Shown here: in pieces, positions 1 through 6,866 of the stretch
Position numbering within the stretch: position 1 is the first letter of the stretch
Layout: the number at the start of each line of letters is the position of its first letter
Origin: CALAED01 sp937891035
GTDB taxonomy: Bacteria; Actinomycetota; Actinomycetes; Streptosporangiales; Streptosporangiaceae
Direction: 5' to 3'
Length of the DNA stretch: 15,501 nucleotides
Assembly (NCBI GenBank): GCA_035642125.1
Contig: DASQSZ010000323.1
Span: 1 to 15,501, forward strand
Notes under the pieces: model-generated
Told to the model about the DNA's origin: nothing
Seen by the model: the letters and a program-made list of their open reading frames with translations, nothing else
Databases searched by the model: none
Program-made: the position numbers and the translations under genes

Positions 1-1061
1 GGCTCGGCGCTCGGGGTGGGCGCGTGGACCACGGCTGGTACGTCGCCGGGCAGCCCCGCCCCATCGGCGGACCGCACGGGATCCCAGGTATCCGGGGCGG
101 CGGTGGCGGCAGCCGGGATCGCCCAGCGCAGCTGCCAGAACGGGCGCGCGCGTTCTTCCGCCGGCCGGTCGGCCAGCAGGCCGGCGGGCAGCTCCCCGTG
201 CGCCGCGACGGTCCGCCAGTCCGCCCCGTTGATCGTCGTGGTGCCCTTGCCGTGGGTGGCGGCGATGGTCCGTACGGCACCGTCCACGTCGATGTCGATC
301 CGGGCCAGCGCGGGCAGCGCCAGCATGAGGGCAGGACCCGCCTCGGCGAGCTGACGTCGCACCAGGTCGACCGACCCGGCGTCGCGCAACGGCAGCCGAA
401 CGACGGTGTCGAACTCGGCGCCGGGGAACCAGTGCCCGAGCTCGGCGGACGAGGCGGCGGCGGGGCCCTGGACCGTGGCGGCGCGCTTGGAGGGGAGCGT
501 GAAGGGCAGCCGGAGCACGGGGACATGCCCGGCCCGCCGGTCCAGCTCCGCGGCCAGTTCCCGCCGCGCGGCCACCAGTTCGCGGGTACGCGCGGCCGAC
601 CACATCACGCCGGCGACCTCACCGTCGCCACCGTCGCCACCGTCGCCACCGTCGATCCGCGAGGCGATCGCCGGCTCGTCGGTCACCGCGACCACCGCGG
701 CGAAGCCGACCCCGAACCGGCCGACGGTGTCCTGCCCGGGCGGCCCCGGATCCTTGGCGGAGGCGCGCAACGTCGACAGCGCCTGCACCCCCGCCGGGTC
801 GAGCGGGGAGCCGTTGTTGGCGGCGGTCAGCAGCCCGTCGCGCAACCGCAGCAGCAGCCGGCCGGGGACGCCGGCACGGGCGGCGGCATCGGCGGCGTTT
901 TGGGCGAGTTCGACGACGACGCGGTCGCGATAGCCGCCGAGCGCGTAGTCCTCTTCGGTGTTCGCGTCCTCTCGGAATCGCGCCGGGGACGCCGCCCAAG
1001 CCGCCAGGACGCGCTGCCGCAGCCCGGCGGTGCCAAAAGGATCGAAAGGATCCACGATCAC
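1..1061 (-). CDS. Sacsin/Hsp90-like GHKL ATP-binding protein (C-terminus beyond left edge)
   Basis: The reading frame stays open from a GTG at 1061 to the window edge (353 residues visible), so the C-terminus is missing. The N-terminal part is a GHKL-type ATP-binding fold. The N-box is VVVELAQNAADAA (Asn55, Asp58). The second box is LLTAANNGSPLD, where the usual acidic residue of the DxG motif is Asn. The glycine-rich lid is VGRFGVGFAAV. This combination matches the actinobacterial 'sacsin N-terminal ATP-binding-like' proteins, which are Hsp90-related and of unproven function. A second in-frame GTG lies two codons downstream, and no strong ribosome site separates the two. The gene begins 15 bp after the DUF3027 stop on the same strand, so the two are probably co-transcribed. 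A run of GGD triplets sits just after the lid (see 621-654). Family assignment is fairly sure; role is unknown. Confidence 0.85.
   Translation of the reverse strand, partial: MIVDPFDPFGTAGLRQRVLAAWAASPARFREDANTEEDYALGGYRDRVVVELAQNAADAAARAGVPGRLLLRLRDGLLTAANNGSPLDPAGVQALSTLRASAKDPGPPGQDTVGRFGVGFAAVVAVTDEPAIASRIDGGDGGDGGDGEVAGVMWSAARTRELVAARRELAAELDRRAGHVPVLRLPFTLPSKRAATVQGPAAASSAELGHWFPGAEFDTVVRLPLRDAGSVDLVRRQLAEAGPALMLALPALARIDIDVDGAVRTIAATHGKGTTTINGADWRTVAAHGELPAGLLADRPAEERARPFWQLRWAIPAAATAAPDTWDPVRSADGAGLPGDVPAVVHAPTPSAE
621..654. repeat. 9-bp tandem repeat inside the sacsin-like gene
   Basis: The unit ACCGTCGCC is repeated three times, followed by seven bases of a fourth copy. On the coding (minus) strand it encodes GGDGGDGGDG. 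The period is a multiple of three, so copy-number change would lengthen or shorten a Gly/Asp loop without a frameshift. Confidence 0.8.
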
Positions 1062-1076
1062 TGAACCCGGCCCGGC

Positions 1077-1904
1077 CTAGCTGTGGCCGAGAGCCTCCTC
1101 GTCATCTGCTCCGCTCGGCCGCATGGTGTCGTACACCCACTCATCGACGATCGGCGGGGTGGTCTCGACCACCGGCGGCAGCGCGACCGCCTCGGAGTGC
1201 GCCCCGCACCCGTGGTCGACCGAGACGACCTTGCCATCGTCGGGCGCGTACTCATTGGCGCACACGCCGAACAGCTGCCGCAGCGAGCCCGCGAGCGGAA
1301 CGAGAAACCCGCAGGTCGCGCACCGGGCGGGCGCTGCCTGAGCGATCGGGCTGGCCGGCCCGGCCGGGCTCTCGTACCACCGCTCGGCGGCGTCATCGCG
1401 CCCGGCGGCCGACAGCACCCGCGGCCGGCCAAGGCCGAGCTCCCACAGCTGTTGACGATCGGCCGCGTTCGTGGTCTCGGTGAACCCCGGTGCGAGCCGT
1501 ACGTCGTCGGCCGGCGTGGGCAGCAGGTCGCCGGGGCCGAGATCGCCCGGGCGCAGCCGTTCGATCCACGGCACCCACTGCGGGGCCAGCAGAGCGTCCT
1601 CGCCGGGCAACAGAGTGACCTCGCTGATCGTGACGGACTTGGCCCGCGAGGCGCGGGCGACCGTGACGGACCACCGCCAGCCCCGATAGGCGAGGTCGAG
1701 ACATTCGAAGAAGTGGGTGACCACGCGGTCGCCTTCGGCCCGCAGGCCGATGTGCCCTCCGGCCTTGCCCGGCCAGGCCATCTCGTCGGCCGCCGCCTTC
1801 GCCTCCTCGACCGCGGCCGCGCAGGCGGCGTCGACGGGCGTTGACCGGGCCCGCCTGGCCCCCGTCGAATAACGCGTTGGGCTCACCCCTCGATTGTGTC
1901 TCAT
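1077..1904 (-). CDS. DUF3027 family protein with Cys/His metal-binding site
   Basis: A 275-residue protein of the DUF3027 family, widespread in actinobacteria and of unknown biochemical function. Recognisable conserved stretches are EGDRVVTHFFECLDLAYRGW (about 57-76), VTVARASRAK, LLAPQWVPWIERLRPGDLG and GDLLPTPADD. The C-terminal part carries a likely zinc site: C195-x2-C198, C215 and CGAH (Cys233, His236), embedded in an FGVCANEYAPDDG motif typical of the family. The ATG at 1904 has only a weak ribosome site. A GTG six codons in (1886) would fit the usual family start about as well, so the N-terminus is uncertain by a few residues. The gene diverges from the permease gene at 2042 and lies 15 bp ahead of the GHKL protein gene, suggesting a two-gene operon. 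The pairing of DUF3027 with the sacsin-like protein is recalled as common in actinobacteria, but was not checked here. Confidence 0.9.
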   Translation of the reverse strand: MRHNRGVSPTRYSTGARRARSTPVDAACAAAVEEAKAAADEMAWPGKAGGHIGLRAEGDRVVTHFFECLDLAYRGWRWSVTVARASRAKSVTISEVTLLPGEDALLAPQWVPWIERLRPGDLGPGDLLPTPADDVRLAPGFTETTNAADRQQLWELGLGRPRVLSAAGRDDAAERWYESPAGPASPIAQAAPARCATCGFLVPLAGSLRQLFGVCANEYAPDDGKVVSVDHGCGAHSEAVALPPVVETTPPIVDEWVYDTMRPSGADDEEALGHS

Positions 1905-1950
1905 CCAGGCCGGTGCCTGCGCGTAACCGGCTCCGATCGGGTAACAGTGG

Positions 1951-1961
1951 TCACGACGTGA
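1951..1961. promoter_or_regulatory. Inverted repeat in the DUF3027/MFS divergent promoter region
   Basis: TCACG-A-CGTGA is a perfect 5-bp inverted repeat with a one-base centre, in the 137-bp gap between the two divergent starts. On the minus strand, TTGACG (1967-1972) resembles a -35 element for the DUF3027 gene, but no clear -10 follows at the right distance. A shared operator is possible but unproven. Confidence 0.25.
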
Positions 1962-2041
1962 GCCGACGTCAAGGGGAGGTCCTCAGAAACCATTGCCGCC
2001 AGAGGGTTTTTCATCGGTGTGGGCGAGGGAGACTGGTCGCT

Positions 2042-3427
2042 ATGGGTTTGCGGGCACACGTGGGCGCCGCCGGGCGGTCGACGCGCGGTGCCGCCCAGTC
2101 CACCGGCCGGTTCCTGCGCCGGGCCACGCACGCTCAGGGGGCCGGCCGCACCGGGCTCGGCAACCTGATCGAGCTGTGCTCCGTCAACAGCGCCGGCGAC
2201 GCGTTGATCGCCGTCGCGCTGGCCGGCACGGTGTTCTTCGGCATGCCCATGGACGAGGCCAGGGGGCGAGTCGCGCTCTATCTGCTCGTCACGATGGCGC
2301 CCTTCGCCCTCGTCGCCCCGCTGGTCGGGCCGGCGCTCGACCACATGCGGTCAGCTCGCCGGATCGCCATCGCCGGCACGATGCTGGCGCGCGGCCTGCT
2401 GTGCTGGGGCATGGCGGGCGCGGCCACCAACAACGATCCCCTCACGCTGCTGCCGTCGGCGTTCGGCGCGCTCGTGCTGTCCAAGGCGTTCGGGGTGTCC
2501 AGGAGTGCCGTCACGCCGCGGGTGCTGCCCCCGCAGATATCCCTGGTCACGGCCAACGCCAGGGCCACATTCGCCGGGCTGATCGCGGCTTCGGTGGTCG
2601 CGCCGATCGCGGCCGGGGTGGCCGCGTTGTTCGGCCCCGGCTGGATCCTGCGCGCCGGTACGTTCGTCTTCTTCGCCGGAGCGATCTTGGGCCTGCGGCT
2701 GCCCGCCCACATCGACGCCGACGAGACAGAGGGCTCGCCGGCCAAGGCGCACAAGGGCCGCTGGCGTACGTTGCTGCGGGTCGGGCCGGCGGTCAGCGAG
2801 GCGATGCGCGCCAACGCCGCGCTGCGCGCCTTCTCCGGGTTTCTCATCCTCTACCTGGCCTTCGTGCTGCGGACGAAGGGGTTCAGCTCGGTTTCGGGCA
2901 ATGTGGCGCTCGGCCTGCTGGTGGCCGCGGCGGGCGCCGGCGGTCTGGCCGGCACCGCGGTCGGCGCGGCGGTGAAGACGCGGGCGCCGCACCTCATGCT
3001 GTACGGAACGCTCGCGATGGCGACCGGCATCACCGTCGTCTGCGCCGTGTTCTTCAGTCTCTGGGCCGCGCTCGTCGTGGCGTTCGTCGGCGGCTTCGGG
3101 CAGTCGCTCGGCAAGCTCAGCCTGGACGCGGTCGTGCAACACAGGATCGGCGAAGAGATCCGCTCTTCCACCTTTGCCGTCTCCGAGACCATCCACCAGC
3201 TGGTATGGGTGATCGGCGGCCTGATCGGGCTCGGCGCATCGCTCATCGCCGACGGCCGCGTCGCGTTCGGGATCGTCGGCGCGGTGTTGGCGGCTACGCT
3301 CGTCGCGCTCCTGTCGGGCCGGGCGCGGCGCCGCGGGCGGCCGGCCGAACGGCCGGCGGCTACGCGCGACGGCCCGTCGGCGGCGAAGCCGGGCGGGGAA
3401 CCGTCGGTGGCGAGCGATACGTCCTGA
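2042..3427 (+). CDS. MFS-type multi-pass membrane transporter
   Basis: A 461-residue integral membrane protein. The ATG at 2042 is chosen because GAGGGAGA (2025-2032) gives a good ribosome site 9 bases upstream; the longer open frame from a TTG at 1841 would run into the DUF3027 gene. A basic cytoplasmic N-terminus is followed by many hydrophobic spans, for example ALIAVALAGTVFFGM, LYLLVTMAPFALVAPLVG, LIAASVVAPIAAGVAALFG, VALGLLVAAAGAGGLAG, ITVVCAVFFSLWAALVVAFV and VAFGIVGAVLAATLVALL. There is a hydrophilic central loop (DADETEGSPAKAHKGRWR) and a basic, Pro/Ala-rich tail. The layout of two hydrophobic halves around a cytoplasmic loop fits the major facilitator superfamily, and the PLVGPALDHMRSARR segment resembles the family's loop 2-3 signature. 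Substrate is unknown. The 3' end faces the cold-shock gene, 35 bp away. Confidence 0.85.
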   Translation: MGLRAHVGAAGRSTRGAAQSTGRFLRRATHAQGAGRTGLGNLIELCSVNSAGDALIAVALAGTVFFGMPMDEARGRVALYLLVTMAPFALVAPLVGPALDHMRSARRIAIAGTMLARGLLCWGMAGAATNNDPLTLLPSAFGALVLSKAFGVSRSAVTPRVLPPQISLVTANARATFAGLIAASVVAPIAAGVAALFGPGWILRAGTFVFFAGAILGLRLPAHIDADETEGSPAKAHKGRWRTLLRVGPAVSEAMRANAALRAFSGFLILYLAFVLRTKGFSSVSGNVALGLLVAAAGAGGLAGTAVGAAVKTRAPHLMLYGTLAMATGITVVCAVFFSLWAALVVAFVGGFGQSLGKLSLDAVVQHRIGEEIRSSTFAVSETIHQLVWVIGGLIGLGASLIADGRVAFGIVGAVLAATLVALLSGRARRRGRPAERPAATRDGPSAAKPGGEPSVASDTS

Positions 3428-3457
3428 GCGCAGAACCTGGCGCCTGAGCGCAGAACC
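3423..3457. repeat. 15-bp direct repeat spanning the MFS stop codon
   Basis: CCTGAGCGCAGAACC occurs perfectly at 3423-3437 and 3443-3457, a 20-bp period. The first copy contains the permease TGA stop (3425-3427), and the second copy repeats it, out of frame, in the short gap before the convergent cold-shock gene. It looks like a small tandem duplication. No hairpin terminator is visible in this gap. Confidence 0.75.
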
Positions 3458-3462
3458 CGGGG

Positions 3463-3846
3463 TCAGTGGTCCAGATCGTCGGCGACGGCGCGCAGCACGG
3501 CGGCGATCTTGCGCGCGTCGCGCGACTCTGGGTGCTTGCCGCGCCGGTAGGTCGTGGAGATCCCGTCGAGCAGCTTGATGAGGTCCTCGACGAGGATCAC
3601 CATCTCGTCTGGCTTCTTGCGCTTGGCGCGCGAGACGGACGGCGGGGCGTCGAGCACGTGCACTTGCATGGCCTGCTGGCCACGGCGGCCCTCGATGACC
3701 CCAAATTCCACCCGCTGGCCCGATTTGAGGGCGGTCACATCACTGGGCAGCGCGGAGGAATGCACGAAGACCTCACCGCCGTCGTCACGGGTGAGGAAGC
3801 CGAAGCCCTTGTCGGCGTCATACCACTTGACCTTGCCACTGGGCAC
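3463..3846 (-). CDS. Cold-shock-domain protein with C-terminal helical extension
   Basis: A 127-residue protein. The N-terminal 66 residues form a cold-shock (OB-fold) nucleic-acid-binding domain: SGKVKWYDADKGFGFL contains RNP1 (residues 13-18, KGFGFL), and EVFVHSS (25-31) contains RNP2. Residues 67-127 are an extension rich in Lys/Arg and then helix-forming sequence (DEMVILVEDLIKLLDGI, ending RKIAAVLRAVADDLDH). This longer architecture is common in actinobacteria, beside the usual 67-residue Csp proteins. The GTG at 3846 is preferred because GAGG sits six bases upstream and homologues start close to PSGKVKW; an in-frame ATG four codons earlier (3858) is the alternative. It lies 73 bp downstream of the HAD gene on the same strand and could be co-transcribed. 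The predicted role is single-stranded RNA/DNA binding in the cytoplasm; its specific target is unknown. Confidence 0.9.
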   Translation of the reverse strand: MPSGKVKWYDADKGFGFLTRDDGGEVFVHSSALPSDVTALKSGQRVEFGVIEGRRGQQAMQVHVLDAPPSVSRAKRKKPDEMVILVEDLIKLLDGISTTYRRGKHPESRDARKIAAVLRAVADDLDH

Positions 3847-3914
3847 GGGTGACCTCATCTTGCTCGTCGCTGGAATGCGTCTCAAGGCTAGTGCCTCGGG
3901 GCGATGGGTTGAAC

Positions 3915-3930
3915 AGCGATCACGATCGCT
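3915..3930. promoter_or_regulatory. Near-perfect palindrome over the HAD stop codon
   Basis: AGCGATC-AC-GATCGCT has 7-bp perfect arms and a two-base centre, and it overlaps the HAD stop (3920-3922). It sits in front of the cold-shock gene. With so short a loop it looks more like a protein-binding site than a transcript terminator. Function is inferred only from symmetry. Confidence 0.35.
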
Positions 3931-4633
3931 CATGGGGCACGCCGAGCCGATCCGGATGGGAGCCGTCCGGGCTCGGATGGGAGCCGTTCGGGCTCGGATA
4001 GGTGCCGAGCCAATGCCGGAAGGCGAGCAGGTCGGGCAGCACGAAATCGGCCCCATAGGCCCGCAGCGCCGCAGCGTCGTACGGCCCCGACGCGACCCCC
4101 ACGCTGACCGCGCCGGCGGCGCGCGCCGCGTCCACGTCCCCGGTGTGGTCGCCCACGTAGATGGCGGCGCCGTGCTCGCGCAGCGCGACCGCCTTGCCGG
4201 CGGCGAACAGCGGCCCGATGACGACCGTGACCGGCAGGCCGAGGATGCGTACGGTCTGTTCGGCGTCGCGCTGGTTCTTTCCCGTCACCACCATGGCGCG
4301 CCCGCCCCGCTCGCGTACGGCGTGTATGGCCTCATGCGCGCCGGCCATCGGCTTGGTCACGGGGATGGCGATCCCGGGGTACAGCTCGCGGAACCGGCGA
4401 ACCATGGCCGGTACGCGCTCGGCCGGGTACCAGTTGGCGAGCTCGACCTCCAATGGTGGACCGAGCCGCGTACTGATCAGGTCGCTGTCGATGAACACTC
4501 CGGTCTCGGCCGCCAGCGCGTCGTAAACTGCCGCGATCCCACGGCGCGTGTCCGCGAGGGTCATGTCAAGGTCAAAACCCACCATGAGAGGCGCCACGCG
4601 TCTCAGGGTAGGGGAGGGATTATGGGCGATCAT
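3920..4633 (-). CDS. HAD-superfamily hydrolase (phosphoglycolate-phosphatase-like)
   Basis: A 237-residue haloacid-dehalogenase-type phosphatase. Motif I is FDLDMTLAD (nucleophile Asp21, acid/base Asp23). Motif II is VVTGKN (Thr117). A motif III lysine lies in AAGKAVAL (Lys147). Motif IV is YVGDHTGDVDAA (Asp162, Asp166). A helical cap domain lies between motifs I and II, as in phosphoglycolate phosphatase-like subclass I enzymes. It probably hydrolyses a small phosphorylated metabolite in the cytoplasm; the substrate cannot be told from sequence. The ATG at 4633 is used; an in-frame GTG (4597) or ATG (4585) closer to motif I would give a more typical N-terminus. The last 27 residues are an odd Pro/Ser/Gly/His tail containing repeated SPxGSHP units from a 21-bp DNA repeat. 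The cold-shock gene follows on the same strand. Confidence 0.9.
   Translation of the reverse strand: MIAHNPSPTLRRVAPLMVGFDLDMTLADTRRGIAAVYDALAAETGVFIDSDLISTRLGPPLEVELANWYPAERVPAMVRRFRELYPGIAIPVTKPMAGAHEAIHAVRERGGRAMVVTGKNQRDAEQTVRILGLPVTVVIGPLFAAGKAVALREHGAAIYVGDHTGDVDAARAAGAVSVGVASGPYDAAALRAYGADFVLPDLLAFRHWLGTYPSPNGSHPSPDGSHPDRLGVPHERS
3954..4002. repeat. 21-bp tandem repeat in the HAD C-terminus
   Basis: Two copies of a 21-bp unit beginning GGATGGGAGCCGT lie at 3954-3974 and 3975-3995. They differ at one base (C/T), and a degenerate third start is at 3996-4002. On the coding strand each unit adds a seven-residue SPxGSHP motif to the HAD tail, beyond the catalytic fold. Confidence 0.75.
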
Positions 4634-4809
4634 TACCACCCGTTTACCCGCGCCCTCCCTGTAGTGGCGATGCGACGGGATCCGAGCGAGAGGGCGCGGG
4701 AGCTCAATGCGAGATCTGACCATCCGAAACAAACGTTTTCTGCTGTATCTATACCCTCGCTCGCGCTCAGAAACCCTAGGAGTCCCCACGGTCCCGAAAG
4801 GACAGCGCC

Positions 4810-5328
4810 ATGACGGAGCAACCGGGCGGCCGTCCAGAGCAGGCGCCCGACACCCCCACGAATAGCACCGCACAGGGCACCACGACAAACGCGCACGGCA
4901 GCACAACCAACGCGGAAAGCAGCACAAGAAGCGCGCAAAGCGGCACCAGAAACGACGCTACGACGAGCACGACGACGAACGCGTCCGAGGCGCCGCCACG
5001 GTCCCGCAGGACGCGGCCGCGCATCGGCTCCACCGGGTACGGCTGGCGACGGATCCGCGACGCGCTCGCCACCGCCGTCGTACTCGTGGCGGCGACCGTG
5101 GCGGTCATCCTTGCCGTGCACGTCGTTTTCGTCGTCTTCGAGGCCAACGGCGCCAACGGCATCGTCAAGACGATCAACAGCTGGGCCGGCACACTCGCCT
5201 GGAACTTCAAGGACATCTTCACGCCGGCCGACCCCAAGGCGGCGGCGTTCGTCAACTACGGGCTGGCCGCGGCGATCTATCTGATCGCCGGGCGGGTCCT
5301 GGCCGCCATGATCCGCCGAGCCGGATGA
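4810..5328 (+). CDS. Small membrane protein with Thr/Ser/Asn-rich N-terminus
   Basis: A 172-residue protein of unrecognised family. Residues 14-60 are a low-complexity Thr/Ser/Asn/Ala stretch (for example TTTNAHGSTTNAESSTR), followed by a basic Pro/Arg segment (62-85). Two hydrophobic helices follow: about 86-110 (ALATAVVLVAATVAVILAVH) and 146-166 (AFVNYGLAAAIYLIAGRVLA), joined by a 35-residue loop. The basic segment before helix 1 suggests that both termini are cytoplasmic. GAAAGGA (4796-4802) is a good ribosome site seven bases before the ATG. The N-terminal part uses ACA, AAC and AGC codons much more than its neighbours, so local GC is lower. It diverges from the HAD gene across a 176-bp gap that contains a low-GC pocket (about 4727-4757) likely to hold promoters, and it ends 10 bp from the convergent GNAT gene. 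No function can be assigned. Confidence 0.8.
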   Translation: MTEQPGGRPEQAPDTPTNSTAQGTTTNAHGSTTNAESSTRSAQSGTRNDATTSTTTNASEAPPRSRRTRPRIGSTGYGWRRIRDALATAVVLVAATVAVILAVHVVFVVFEANGANGIVKTINSWAGTLAWNFKDIFTPADPKAAAFVNYGLAAAIYLIAGRVLAAMIRRAG

Positions 5329-5338
5329 CACCCGCCGG

Positions 5339-5830
5339 CTAGGAAACGCCGGGAAGGGCCTGCCACTCGTACCACGAGATGTTCCGGCCCGGGAGCCGCA
5401 CGGTCTCGAACGGCCACGTCGTGTCCAGCCATTCCCGGACGAACTCCTCGAGCTCCTTTTCCAGGCCGTTGCCTTCCTGGTCGGCCCGGACCCAAAAGCC
5501 GACTTCGGTGTCGGCCCCCACCTTCTCGGGCGGGAAGATGTAGACGCAGCCAAGCAGCCGCGCCTCGTCGGGCGTCAGCACCGCGTAGGTGAAGGAACGG
5601 CGCAGCTCGCCCTCCTTTTGGTGCCAGGCCAAGGTGACCAGGTTCTGTTCAAGGGTGAGATCGGGGGGCGGCCACCCCCAGATCGCGCCAAATTGATCCC
5701 AGAGCCGATCCCGGCTGCTCATGACGGCGTCGAAGTAACGCACGACGTCGTGCACGCTGATGGGCCGAAGCTGGAATCGCAACCCCGCCACGAGGGTGGG
5801 CACGTAGAAGTCCTCGGGCAAGAACGCCAC
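5339..5830 (-). CDS. GNAT-family N-acetyltransferase
   Basis: A 163-residue protein with GNAT features: an N-terminal FQLRPISVHDVVRYFDAV segment (the beta1-alpha1 pattern of Rim-like acetyltransferases), a central strand pair FTYAVLTPDEARLLGCVYIF, then EVGFWVRADQEGNGLEKELEEFVREWL. In that last segment QEGNG stands in for the acetyl-CoA-binding Q/R-x-x-G-x-G/A loop. The loop is somewhat degenerate, and the acceptor substrate is unknown. The GTG at 5830 is chosen because GGAAGGGG lies six bases upstream; an earlier in-frame GTG at 5872 would add 14 residues with no ribosome site. It is convergent with the membrane protein gene (10 bp apart) and divergent from the TetR gene, which is therefore a candidate regulator. 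Family confidence is moderate to good. Confidence 0.8.
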   Translation of the reverse strand: MAFLPEDFYVPTLVAGLRFQLRPISVHDVVRYFDAVMSSRDRLWDQFGAIWGWPPPDLTLEQNLVTLAWHQKEGELRRSFTYAVLTPDEARLLGCVYIFPPEKVGADTEVGFWVRADQEGNGLEKELEEFVREWLDTTWPFETVRLPGRNISWYEWQALPGVS

Positions 5831-5878
5831 ACCGGACCCCTTCCCTAGCGAAGCACGAGCGTGATGAACCACAGCACT

Positions 5879-5972
5879 CTAGTGTCTCCCGGCCGCTGCA
5901 TCGTCCCTCGGCGGGTGGCGAGCTTGCCGTCCTCCATGTGAACGCGCTCAACCGGCCACATGCCCTAGTGTC
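5879..5972. promoter_or_regulatory. Repeated CTAGTGTC octamer in the GNAT/TetR divergent region
   Basis: The octamer CTAGTGTC occurs at 5879-5886 and 5965-5972, 86 bp apart, within the gap between the divergent GNAT and TetR starts. Read outward, each copy overlaps a -10-like hexamer: TAGTGT (5966-5971) toward TetR, and TAGAGT on the minus strand toward GNAT. The first copy also forms a short inverted repeat, CACT-CT-AGTG (5875-5884). They could be TetR binding half-sites; this is inference. Confidence 0.3.
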
Positions 5973-5990
5973 ATGGGGGAGGACAACGCG

Positions 5991-6617
5991 ATGACGAGAT
6001 CGACGCGCGAGCGGATCGTGGCCGAGGCACTTCGGCTGTTCGCCGAACGGGGCTATGCCGCCACGTCCGTCGCCGAAATCGAGGCAGCCTCTGGTCTCTC
6101 GCCGGGGGCGGGTGGCCTCTACCGGCACTTCCGGTCCAAGGAAGAAGTGCTCGGCGCGGCCGTACGCGAGCACATCACCCGCACCAAAGAACAGATCAGC
6201 ACGGTGATGGAGCGGGCCACCGCGTTCGAAGAACAAACGCTCGCCGAGCGGCTCCGGCTGGTCTGCAAGGCCGGCCTGGCCAAGATGCGCGAGGAACAGG
6301 ACCTGATCCGGGTGCTCTTCCGCGATCTCGATCAGTTTCCCGGTCTCGTCGCCGAGATCCGCGAAGGCATCGTCAACCCGCTCTACGACGCGATCGCGTC
6401 CTGGCTTTCCCAGCAGCCCGAATTCGCCGGCGCCGAGGAGGACTGGCCGGCGATCTCGTCGATCCTGGGCGGCTCCGTGGTCAACTACTGGCTGGCCAAC
6501 GAGTCGCTGTACGAGCCGCCGACCCGGATCAACGAGGAGCGGTTCATCGCCGCCTGGGCCCGGCTCGCGTTCGGCCTCATCGCCCCCGAGGTCGCCCCCG
6601 AGCGCGCCTCCGCGTGA
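5991..6617 (+). CDS. TetR/AcrR-family transcriptional regulator
   Basis: A 208-residue protein. The N-terminal helix-turn-helix domain is classic TetR: TRERIVAEALRLFAERGYAA (helix 1), TSVAEIEAASGLSPGAGGLY (helices 2-3) and RHFRSKEEVLGAAV. The remainder is all-helical, as in TetR ligand-binding domains, with no strong clue to the inducer. The ATG at 5991 is chosen over the ATG at 5973 because GGGGGAGGA lies seven bases before it. The gene diverges from the GNAT gene, so autoregulation and control of GNAT are reasonable guesses. Its 3' end overlaps the convergent HAAS-like gene by 41 bp. Confidence 0.93.
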   Translation: MTRSTRERIVAEALRLFAERGYAATSVAEIEAASGLSPGAGGLYRHFRSKEEVLGAAVREHITRTKEQISTVMERATAFEEQTLAERLRLVCKAGLAKMREEQDLIRVLFRDLDQFPGLVAEIREGIVNPLYDAIASWLSQQPEFAGAEEDWPAISSILGGSVVNYWLANESLYEPPTRINEERFIAAWARLAFGLIAPEVAPERASA

Positions 6618-6825
6618 TCCGTACGGTCGGGTCGCCGAACCGGGCCGGCACATTCCGTACCTCTGCGGGCTTGGTCGCGCCACCGGCCGCCGTCCGGTGC
6701 TCCTCCATGCGTTGCCTGAGCCGCGTCATGAAGTCGATCCGCTCACGCGCACCCAGGTGGCGTTGCGCGGCGTCGTTCGCCCGGCTGAGGTACTCCAGGA
6801 CGACCTGCTCGGCTTGCTCGGTCAT
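6577..6825 (-). CDS. Small HAAS-like helical protein
   Basis: An 82-residue protein, MTEQAEQVVLEYLSRANDAA at the N-terminus, then an amphipathic helix (RERIDFMTRLRQRMEEHR) and a conserved-looking FGDPTVRI end, followed by a very basic Arg-rich tail. The order of helical repeat, acidic/basic helix and F-G-x-P resembles the HAAS signalling domain, which is usually fused to membrane proteins or paired with PadR regulators. Here it stands alone, so the assignment is tentative. GGGGA lies just upstream of the ATG. The start is 48 bp from the divergent helicase-associated gene. The last 13 codons overlap the TetR tail in antisense. The matching plus-strand frame is considered a shadow because this strand has the ribosome site and a family-like sequence. 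Confidence 0.7.
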   Translation of the reverse strand: MTEQAEQVVLEYLSRANDAAQRHLGARERIDFMTRLRQRMEEHRTAAGGATKPAEVRNVPARFGDPTVRITRRRARGRPRGR

Positions 6826-6860
6826 CGTTCCCCGCTCCGCGCCATGAGCCGATACTGACC

Positions 6861-6866
6861 TACGGT
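6861..6866 (+). promoter_or_regulatory. Candidate -10 box for a leaderless helicase-associated mRNA
   Basis: TACGGT fits the actinobacterial TAnnnT -10 pattern and ends seven bases before the ATG at 6874. Transcription would then start at or next to the start codon. This agrees with the lack of usable ribosome-site spacing (GGGGAG directly abuts the ATG). No convincing -35 is seen. Confidence 0.4.

Noticed and set aside
24..1064. 346-codon plus-strand frame
   Set aside because: Gly/Arg/Pro-rich shadow of the GHKL gene on the minus strand, which shows clear N-box and lid motifs.
1841..2041. Upstream extension of the permease from a TTG at 1841
   Set aside because: It overlaps the DUF3027 gene and encodes no membrane sequence; a good ribosome site serves the ATG at 2042.
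2351..3196. Long minus-strand frame within the permease gene
   Set aside because: The charged, low-complexity product is a shadow; the plus strand encodes clear membrane spans.
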